A stretch of 35,802 nt of DNA, from positions 1 to 35,802 of the forward strand of contig JAFLJW010000404.1 of assembly GCA_022712815.1 (NCBI GenBank), read 5' to 3'. The stretch is from Pseudodesulfovibrio sp. Its GTDB lineage: Bacteria > Desulfobacterota > Desulfovibrionia > Desulfovibrionales > Desulfovibrionaceae. Made by a program: the position numbers and the translations under genes. How positions within the stretch are numbered: position 1 is the first letter of the stretch; each line of letters opens with the position of its first letter. Below, piece after piece: positions 28,738-35,802 of the stretch. The notes beneath the pieces are model-generated. The model saw only the letters and a list, made by a program, of their open reading frames with translations. It made no database searches and was not told where the DNA came from.

Positions 28738-29481
28738 TTGCAAAGACGATATATCCCTATCACCATACTGACCGGAATCCTGTTCATCGCAGCCCTCGTT
28801 GGCTATCTGGCCCCGGCTGGGTCTGATGGCCCACCAGTGCGTGTCCTCCTTGCCAACAAGGGTGGCAAGATCCTTTTTGCCCATGAAGCGCACGCCAAGC
28901 GAGAGAAAGAAAACTGTACATCATGCCATCATACGTCCGGGGATGAACAAACGCCTCCGGCCTGTTCCGACTGTCACGTAAAGAAATTCGATGAGATTTT
29001 CATTGCCAGTCACCAGGAGAACATTGACGAAAAACAATGTACATCCTGTCATCATCCGGGCGCGACTATCGAAAAATTCTCTCACGAGCGGCACCAAACT
29101 GAATATGCCGAGGATGATTGTCAGGCCTGCCATCACGACACGGACATAGAGCCTGAACCACAGGCGTGTTCCGATTGCCACGAAAAAGAAGACACCAAGG
29201 ATATTGTGAGCCTGAAAAAGGCAAACCATGCCAAATGCGGTGATTGCCACGAAGATCTGTATGACGAGGGCATCAAGGGATGCACCAATTGCCACACCCG
29301 CGACAAAAGCGTGGCAAAAGAGTCGGAGCCGCAACCCTGTTCAGACTGCCATTCCGAACCCGTGGATCAACTCGTGCCAACCACGATGAATGCGTTCCAC
29401 GGCCAGTGCATGTCCTGCCATGAAAAACAGGGCAAAGGACCGTTTAGTGACGATGCCTGCTACCAATGTCATATGAAATAG
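28738..29481 (+). CDS. Decaheme cytochrome c, membrane-anchored, rnf-associated
   Basis: Ten CXXCH motifs after an N-terminal TM; likely TTG start at 28738 (ORF track starts at 28669). Confidence 0.9.
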   Translation: MQRRYIPITILTGILFIAALVGYLAPAGSDGPPVRVLLANKGGKILFAHEAHAKREKENCTSCHHTSGDEQTPPACSDCHVKKFDEIFIASHQENIDEKQCTSCHHPGATIEKFSHERHQTEYAEDDCQACHHDTDIEPEPQACSDCHEKEDTKDIVSLKKANHAKCGDCHEDLYDEGIKGCTNCHTRDKSVAKESEPQPCSDCHSEPVDQLVPTTMNAFHGQCMSCHEKQGKGPFSDDACYQCHMK

Positions 29482-29494
29482 GGGACCGATAGAT

Positions 29495-30700
29495 ATGACC
29501 ACGTTCAGTTTCAGCCTGCACATCGGAGAAACCGGCCCCCTTGTAAAAGGGTCCGAACCAGACCGACTGCGCATCCCCATCCCATGCCATACTCCTATCC
29601 TCGCCGAAGGCGATCAGGTACTGGCCGGAACCAAAATAGCCATTGCCAACCATGACGGCAGCGGTGATATGCATGCTCCGCTGGCAGGAACCATCAAGGA
29701 TATCCTGCCCGAGTCCATGCTCATCAAAGTCAGCGGTAAAGACAGGGCCAAAGCGAAAAAACCACCGGCAGAAGACGGAGAAACCATCAGAGAATGGCTT
29801 CGTGATCTGGGTGTTTCTGTCAAGAATATTACGCGAAGCACAACCCTGATCATCAATGCGGTTCCGCCCGAACCGGGTATTTCCATCTATGAACCATTGC
29901 TGAGGGACTATCGCAAAACCCTGGAACTGGGACTGGAAACCGTTCAGCGCATTGTGGAATCCTCCAAGATATTCCTGGCAGCAGCCAAGGGCAACCGGGC
30001 TAATGCGTTTGCCAATTGCACAGTCCTGCATGTCACGCCCATCTATCCCAACGGCCTTGATGAAATAGTAGTCAAGACAGTCACCGGTCAGGAAATGCTA
30101 CCTGGCACCCTACCGGATGATACCACCATTCTTTCCGTCAAAGATCTGTATTTCATCGGACGTGTCATGGAAACTGGCCGCCCCATAACCGAAACCATCC
30201 TTACCATCGACAATCAGAACCACTTGATCCGCGTTGGAACGCCTGTGGGTTTTCTGGTCGCAGAGTCCGGTACCATGGTCCAACCAGGCGATAGAATAGT
30301 AATGGATGGCTTGATGCGCGGACTCACCGCCATCAATCTTGAGCAAGGGGTGGATAAGGACACAACCAGTCTCCAGCTTATCCGCGAAGACAAAGGGTTG
30401 AAACCCACTGACAATTTCTGTCTCGGTTGTGGAGAATGTGAACGCCATTGCCCGGCCCGCATCATGCCCGGCATGATCAGCCGCTGTGCCGAGTTCAAGC
30501 AATTCGAACGCGCCGAGAATTTTCATATCCACTCATGCATCGAGTGTGGCATCTGCGGATACTGGTGCAAAGCCCAGCGACCGCTCCTGCAATACATACG
30601 CCTTGCCAAATACGAACTCGCCCTTCTCAGGGAGACAAAAACTCCGTCACAACCACTGGTCGAATTCATTGAAACCGGACAGAACGGAGAGAAAGAATGA
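29495..30700 (+). CDS. rnfC: Electron transport complex subunit RnfC (divergent)
   Basis: RnfC-like barrel sandwich and YPNG...TVTGQEMLPG; two 4Fe-4S motifs CLGCGECERHCP, CIECGICGYWCK. Confidence 0.9.
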   Translation: MTTFSFSLHIGETGPLVKGSEPDRLRIPIPCHTPILAEGDQVLAGTKIAIANHDGSGDMHAPLAGTIKDILPESMLIKVSGKDRAKAKKPPAEDGETIREWLRDLGVSVKNITRSTTLIINAVPPEPGISIYEPLLRDYRKTLELGLETVQRIVESSKIFLAAAKGNRANAFANCTVLHVTPIYPNGLDEIVVKTVTGQEMLPGTLPDDTTILSVKDLYFIGRVMETGRPITETILTIDNQNHLIRVGTPVGFLVAESGTMVQPGDRIVMDGLMRGLTAINLEQGVDKDTTSLQLIREDKGLKPTDNFCLGCGECERHCPARIMPGMISRCAEFKQFERAENFHIHSCIECGICGYWCKAQRPLLQYIRLAKYELALLRETKTPSQPLVEFIETGQNGEKE

Positions 30701-31683
30701 TCCAGCAACTTGAGCCGATACTGACAGTCTCTCCCCCCCCACATGTCCATTGTGGGCGGTCCATAAAAGGCTACATGTCCGAGACCCTTATGGCACTCTT
30801 GCCCGCCGTGGTCATGGCAATCTACATCTTCGGCATTGATGCACTCAGAGTCATGGCCCTTGCATGCACTGTGGCCGTGATCACCGAGACCATCTGTAGC
30901 AAGCTCATGAAACGCGAACAAGCCATCGACGATTTCAGCGCGTTGCTTACCGGATTGCTCTTCGCCTTCCTGCTCCCGGCCTCTTCCCCATGGTGGCTGG
31001 TGACCATCGGCGCAGCTTCAGCCATTTTCCTCGGCAAGATGATCTTTGGCGGTCTGGGAGCCAACCCGCTCAGCTCTCCCCTCGTGGGCTGGGCAATTTG
31101 CCGCATATCATGGGGCGGATTCATGGACACCAACGCAACCATGCTGACATCCAGTCTCGCGGCACCGTTGCAGCAGTTGAAATATTTCGGCCTCCAGTCC
31201 ATTCAATCCATTCAATCATCAAGCCTGATTCTGGGCGAACAACTCGGTGGACTGGGTGAAGTCCAGATTGCCGCCCTGCTGGCCGGTGGTGTATTTCTGC
31301 TCATCCGCCGCCACATCAGATGGGAAATCCCGACCGGATTCATCGCAGGAATCCTGGTCACAGCCTGGATATACCAACTGATCGATCCGACCACATATGC
31401 ATCGCCTCTGTTCCATCTTCTGGCTGGCGGTACACTCTTCGGAGCCTTTTTCCTTGCTACCGACCCGGCATCCTCACCCATCGGATGCATCCCGTCCGTC
31501 CTGTTCGGACTGACTGCCGGGGCCATGGTTATTATCATTCGCGTATATGGCATCTATCCGGACGGCGTTCCGTTCGCCATACTGCTGACAAACCTGTTCA
31601 CACCGCTGTTTGACCGCATCCGCCCAAAACCGTTTGGCGGTCCTCACAAACTCATGCAGAAAGGTATGGAGGACGCAACATGA
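30697..31683 (+). CDS. rnfD: Electron transport complex subunit RnfD
   Basis: Polytopic; SPPPHVHCGRS N-terminus, LGANPLSSPLVGWA, FLATDPASSP motifs. Confidence 0.93.
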   Translation: MIQQLEPILTVSPPPHVHCGRSIKGYMSETLMALLPAVVMAIYIFGIDALRVMALACTVAVITETICSKLMKREQAIDDFSALLTGLLFAFLLPASSPWWLVTIGAASAIFLGKMIFGGLGANPLSSPLVGWAICRISWGGFMDTNATMLTSSLAAPLQQLKYFGLQSIQSIQSSSLILGEQLGGLGEVQIAALLAGGVFLLIRRHIRWEIPTGFIAGILVTAWIYQLIDPTTYASPLFHLLAGGTLFGAFFLATDPASSPIGCIPSVLFGLTAGAMVIIIRVYGIYPDGVPFAILLTNLFTPLFDRIRPKPFGGPHKLMQKGMEDAT

Positions 31684-32258
31684 GAGAAATGCTGCGGATG
31701 ATCTTCGTCCTCTCCCTGATCTGCGGCCTGTCCGGCCTGACCCTCGCCACAGTGCGTCAGGCCACCAGCGAGCGTATTGAAGAGCAGGTCATGACCTTTG
31801 TGCAAGGGCCAGCCCTTGAACAGATTTTCAGCGATCATGACAATAACCCGGTCAAAGACCGTAGAATTTTCAATTTACCAAACGGCCCTGTAACGGTCTT
31901 TCCGGCCCTGAAAGACGGCAAGCTCACAGGTGTGGCCATCGAAACCTTTGGCAAGGGCTACGGCGGCAACATCGGCGTCATGGTCGGATTCACCACCGAT
32001 GGCAGCAAGCTGGAAGGCATTGGCATCACCACCATGAAGGAAACACCCGGTCTGGGTGCCCGCCTTGTCGAACCTCAATACCGCGACCAGTTCAAGGGCC
32101 ACTCCACAGACAAGATCGCCCTGAAAAAACAAGGCGGCGACATCGCTGCCATCTCCGGGGCGACCATCTCATCCACCGGCTCGGTGGCTGCGGTCAATGA
32201 TGCACTTAAGATATTCAATCAAATCAAGGACAAGCTCCCCACTGCCTGGGGTTCCTAG
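31680..32258 (+). CDS. rnfG: Electron transport complex subunit RnfG
   Basis: TM plus FMN-binding domain with SGATIS flavinylation motif. Confidence 0.93.
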   Translation: MREMLRMIFVLSLICGLSGLTLATVRQATSERIEEQVMTFVQGPALEQIFSDHDNNPVKDRRIFNLPNGPVTVFPALKDGKLTGVAIETFGKGYGGNIGVMVGFTTDGSKLEGIGITTMKETPGLGARLVEPQYRDQFKGHSTDKIALKKQGGDIAAISGATISSTGSVAAVNDALKIFNQIKDKLPTAWGS

Positions 32259-32267
32259 GATACGACT

Positions 32268-32945
32268 ATGAGCAGATTGTGGAAAGAATTCTCGAAAGGT
32301 CTCTGGAAAGACCTGCCCCCGTTCAAGCTGGTGCTCGGCCTCTGCCCGGTGCTGGCAGTGACAAAGACCGCTGACAACGGCCTTGGCATGGGACTGGCAG
32401 TCATCTTCGTCCTGACCATGTCCAACATGCTGGTTTCGATGATACGCAAACTCATCCCCACCAAGGTCCGCATCGCCTGCTTCATCGTGGTCGCCGCATC
32501 GCTGGTTGTCTGCGTCGAGCTTCTCATGCAGGCCTATGCATACCCGCTCTATCTGCAACTCGGAATTTTCGTCCCGCTCATCGTGGTCAACTGCATCATC
32601 CTGGGCCGGGCCGAGGCCTTTGCCTCCAAGAACCCGGTCTATCTGGCCGTGGCCGACGGACTCGGCATGGGCATTGGCTTTACCATCTCCCTGACCTTTC
32701 TCGGTTCCATCCGTGAACTTTTCGGATACGGCACATTGTTCGGCACGCAGATCATGGGCGACTGGTTCCAGCCCGTCACCTTCATGGTCGAGGCCCCCGG
32801 CGCATTCGTCTGTCTTGGCCTCATCCTGGCCGGAATGAATGCCCTGACCAACTGGCAGCGCAAGAGCAAGGGACTGGAAGCCATTGAGGGACCGGTTCAC
32901 GATTGCAAGACGTGTGGCATGTGCGCCACCAAGCCGGGAGCATAA
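32268..32945 (+). CDS. rnfE: Electron transport complex subunit RnfE
   Basis: GLCPVLAVT and VVNCIILGRAEAFA motifs; extra CKTCGMC tail. Confidence 0.95.
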   Translation: MSRLWKEFSKGLWKDLPPFKLVLGLCPVLAVTKTADNGLGMGLAVIFVLTMSNMLVSMIRKLIPTKVRIACFIVVAASLVVCVELLMQAYAYPLYLQLGIFVPLIVVNCIILGRAEAFASKNPVYLAVADGLGMGIGFTISLTFLGSIRELFGYGTLFGTQIMGDWFQPVTFMVEAPGAFVCLGLILAGMNALTNWQRKSKGLEAIEGPVHDCKTCGMCATKPGA

Positions 32946-32954
32946 GGGAACGTC

Positions 32955-33530
32955 ATGGATTATTTCGTACTCGTCATAGCCGCCATATTCGTCAACAACA
33001 TCGTGTTGGCGCAATATCTGGGCAACTGCCCGTTCGTTGGCACATCCAAGGAATCAAGCGTGGCCATGGGCATGGGGCTGGCCGTTGTTTTTGTTGCGAC
33101 CCTGGCCGCGGTCATTACCTGGTGCGTCCAGAAATTCCTGCTGGCCCCCAACAATCTTGGATATCTCCAGACCATCACATTCATTCTGGTCATTGCCGCA
33201 CTGGTCCAATTCGTCGAGATGTTCCTGAAAAAAGTCATACCGCCGCTCTATAAATCTCTGGGTATCTTCCTGCCCCTGATCACCACCAACTGTGCGGTGC
33301 TCGGTATCGCCATCATCTGCCAGCGCGAAGAATTCACACTGATCGAAACCATCTTGTTTTCCATTGCATCCGGTGTTGGTTTCCTGCTCGCCCTCGTGGT
33401 CCTTGCCAGCATCCGGGAACGACTCGATCTGGCGCATGTCCCTGTCAGCCTCAAGGGAACTCCACTGGCATTGATTCTGGCCGGACTCATGTCCCTTGCA
33501 TTCTTCGCCTTCAAAGGCATGGCCTCTTAG
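32955..33530 (+). CDS. rnfA: Electron transport complex subunit RnfA
   Basis: NNIVLAQYLGNCPFVGTSK, TTNCAVLG motifs. Confidence 0.95.
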   Translation: MDYFVLVIAAIFVNNIVLAQYLGNCPFVGTSKESSVAMGMGLAVVFVATLAAVITWCVQKFLLAPNNLGYLQTITFILVIAALVQFVEMFLKKVIPPLYKSLGIFLPLITTNCAVLGIAIICQREEFTLIETILFSIASGVGFLLALVVLASIRERLDLAHVPVSLKGTPLALILAGLMSLAFFAFKGMAS

Positions 33531-33536
33531 GAGTTT

Positions 33537-35648
33537 ATGGATATGATCACTGCATCGGTACTCATCCTTCTCGGCATCGGATTCACGGCGGCTGTCATTC
33601 TGGCCGTGGCATCCAAGGTGCTCTATGTCTATGAAGATCCCCGCATCGCCGAAGTGGAAAGCGTGCTGGCCGGAGCCAACTGCGGCGGTTGCGGATATCC
33701 CGGTTGCGCCGGAGCCGCCCAAGGTGTTGTCGAGGGCAAGGCCGGAGCCACGGTCTGCGTCATCGGCGGCGAAGAAGTCGCCACAAATGTGGCGGCAATC
33801 ATGGGCCTTGAATTTTCGACCATGGAAAAACAAATCGCCTTTGTGGATTGTACCGGCGGAACCCGTGCCGAAGATGCCTATATTTATGAAGGAGCGAAAG
33901 ACTGCCGCGCACAGCACTTGCTGTACAACGGTTCAAAGCTATGCCCTGAGGGATGCCTCGGCTACGGCACCTGCGTTGGAGCATGTCAGTTCGGAGCCAT
34001 CGAAATGGGTCCCAACGGCTACCCGGTAGTCGATCCCGACCTCTGCACCGCTTGCGGCGGCTGCGCACAAGTCTGCCCACGCGGTGTCATCACCATCTGG
34101 GGCATGTCCGCCCGGATCACGCATCTTAACGAAACCACCGACTGCCTTGCCCCGTGCCGCCAACGCTGCCCCGGGCAGATCAATATCCCCCGCTACATCG
34201 AACAGACGTCTCGCGGCGACTATGCCGGAGCACTCGAAACCATCCGCGAACGAATTCCCATGCCCCTGTCCATTGGCCGCATTTGCCCGCATCCCTGCGA
34301 GGACGTCTGCCGCCGTGATCATGTGGATGAGTCAGTCGGCATCAATATGATCAAACGCTTTGTTGCCGATTGGGAAATGAACTCCGGTGAACGGCTGCCA
34401 ATTTCATGCGCACCGGATACCGGCCGCAAAATCGCGGTTGTCGGCGGTGGTCCGGCCGGACTCTCCTGCGCCTTTTTCCTGCGCCGCCTCGGACACAGCC
34501 CGACTATCTTTGAATCCATGCCCAAACTGGGCGGTCAGCTCAGGTACGGCATACCCGAATACCGCCTGCCAAAGGCTGTTCTGGATTGGGAAATAGAAGG
34601 TATCCTGAATCTCGGTATCGACGTGGTGTATGAAAAATCCTTTGGCATCGACTACGATCTCGACTCCCTGAATACAGACGGATTCGAGGCTACCTTCCTC
34701 GGCATCGGCGCATGGATGAACATGACCCTCCGCATCGACAAAGAGGACGCCGAAGGTGTTGAAACCGGAACAGAATTCCTGACCAAGGTTGGTCTTGGAA
34801 TTGATACGGGCATAGGCAAAAAAGTCGTTGTCATCGGCGGCGGAAATACCGCCATCGACACAGCGCGTACCAGTGTTCGCCTGGGGTCGCATGTGACACT
34901 CATGTACCGCCGGACCAGAAACGAAATGCCCGCCAACATGGAAGAGATCCTTGCCGCAGAGGAAGAAAACGTAAACTACCTCTACCTCGCGGCCCCGACC
35001 AGAGTCATCACCGATGACTCCAACAAGGTCACCCATATCGAATACATCAAGATGGAATTGGGAGAGCCTGATGCCTCGGGCAGACGCAGTCCTAAGCCCA
35101 TCGAAGGCTCAGAGACGCTTCTCGAAGCAGACAGCATCTACACGGCCATCGGTCAAAAACCTGAGCTTTCCTGTCTGTATGATGAATCCGGCTCTTGCTC
35201 TCTCAAAGAAACCAAATGGCGCACACTGGACGCCAACCCGGACACGCTCCAGACCGCACTGCCCAATGTCTTTACCGGCGGAGACATGCACACCGGCCCA
35301 TCTCTTGTCATCACCGCCCTTGGCGAAGGCAGAAAGGCGGCCCGGTCCATCCACCAGTACCTGAATGAAGACCAGCCATATGTATCGCACAAGACACAGC
35401 GGGAAATGATTCCGTACACGATGTTCACCCATGTTCCCGATGTCGGACTTCGGACCAGATCAAAAATGCCAGATCTCGTGGAATGTGACGAGCGAATCTG
35501 CACTTTCAAGGAAGTCGAAGGCGCACTGAACGCCGAAGAAGCCAAGCACGAGACATGCCGATGCCTCCGCTGCGGACTAACATGCTACAACCGCGATATG
35601 GTTGACGGGCAGGAGTGCGTGAGTGAGGAGTGCGTTAAAAATCCATAA
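33537..35648 (+). CDS. rnfB: RnfB fused to GltD/NfnB-like FAD-dependent NAD(P) oxidoreductase
   Basis: RnfB N-terminus (GANCGGCGYPGCAGAA; two 4Fe-4S motifs) then GltD-type VVGGGPAGLSCA and VVIGGGNTAIDTARTS...YRRTRNEMPA. Confidence 0.93.
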   Translation: MDMITASVLILLGIGFTAAVILAVASKVLYVYEDPRIAEVESVLAGANCGGCGYPGCAGAAQGVVEGKAGATVCVIGGEEVATNVAAIMGLEFSTMEKQIAFVDCTGGTRAEDAYIYEGAKDCRAQHLLYNGSKLCPEGCLGYGTCVGACQFGAIEMGPNGYPVVDPDLCTACGGCAQVCPRGVITIWGMSARITHLNETTDCLAPCRQRCPGQINIPRYIEQTSRGDYAGALETIRERIPMPLSIGRICPHPCEDVCRRDHVDESVGINMIKRFVADWEMNSGERLPISCAPDTGRKIAVVGGGPAGLSCAFFLRRLGHSPTIFESMPKLGGQLRYGIPEYRLPKAVLDWEIEGILNLGIDVVYEKSFGIDYDLDSLNTDGFEATFLGIGAWMNMTLRIDKEDAEGVETGTEFLTKVGLGIDTGIGKKVVVIGGGNTAIDTARTSVRLGSHVTLMYRRTRNEMPANMEEILAAEEENVNYLYLAAPTRVITDDSNKVTHIEYIKMELGEPDASGRRSPKPIEGSETLLEADSIYTAIGQKPELSCLYDESGSCSLKETKWRTLDANPDTLQTALPNVFTGGDMHTGPSLVITALGEGRKAARSIHQYLNEDQPYVSHKTQREMIPYTMFTHVPDVGLRTRSKMPDLVECDERICTFKEVEGALNAEEAKHETCRCLRCGLTCYNRDMVDGQECVSEECVKNP

Positions 35649-35722
35649 AAAGACTTGCAAACAGAAAGCCTTGCCGATATATCTTTTTTCCCTTCGGGTG
35701 CAAGCCTCAAGGGAGACCACAA

Positions 35723-35798
35723 GGTCGGTTAGCTCAGTTGGGAGAGCACCGCATTCACACTGCGGGGGTCGTTGGTTCAAGCCCAATACCGACCACCA
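35723..35798 (+). tRNA. tRNA-Val (anticodon CAC), CCA encoded
   Basis: GGTCGGT/ACCGACC acceptor stem, TAGCTCAGTTGGGAGAGCA D-arm, CCGCA-TTCACAC-TGCGG anticodon arm, GGTTCAAGCC T-arm. Confidence 0.93.
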
Positions 35799-35802
35799 AA
35801 AG

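Noticed and set aside
32169-33014. 281-aa - strand ORF antisense to rnfE
   Set aside because: Shadow ORF; low-complexity composition
33054-33917. 287-aa - strand ORF antisense to rnfA/rnfB
   Set aside because: His/Asp/Gly-rich shadow translation of strongly coding Rnf genes
1-35802. CRISPR arrays, transposases, integrases, phage genes
   Set aside because: No regularly spaced direct repeats and no recognisable mobile-element proteins; the tRNA-Val at the end could be an integration site but the flank is outside the window

Overview
The 35.8 kb window is chromosomal and looks like a Desulfovibrio/Pseudodesulfovibrio-type sulfate reducer, inferred from dsrC, the flagellar gene order and rnf next to a multiheme cytochrome. 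Left to right it contains: the hisF 3' end; a moaC-dnaJ-rpoZ-DUF4340-like block (-); a TtcA-like PP-loop protein and an M23 peptidase (+); a flagellar export/regulation operon fliR-flhB-flhA-flhF-flhG-fliA-cheY-fliL plus three poorly characterised ORFs (+); lpxC, prmC, prfA, DUF1385, rpmE, dsrC, YcaO-TPR, SAM methyltransferase, Tim44-like and a response regulator (-); a small membrane protein, an HD phosphohydrolase, a receiver-TPR protein and a sterol-desaturase-type hydroxylase (+); a thioredoxin-reductase C-terminal remnant; a PilZ-like gene (-); then a decaheme cytochrome and rnfCDGEA-rnfB (+), ending in tRNA-Val(CAC). The most interesting locus is the Rnf operon. RnfC appears to lack the Gly-rich NADH/FMN loop (GLGGAGFPT), RnfB is fused to a complete GltD/NfnB-like FAD/NAD(P) oxidoreductase, RnfD seems to have Ala at the usual flavinylated Thr, and a 10-heme cytochrome c leads the operon. 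This suggests a rewired, cytochrome-coupled Rnf. Other points of interest are a divergent FlhF/FlhG pair, a consensus sigma-54 site in front of lpxC, a perfect palindrome in the dsrC leader and a gene remnant marking a past deletion. All calls come from reading the sequence; no database search was run.
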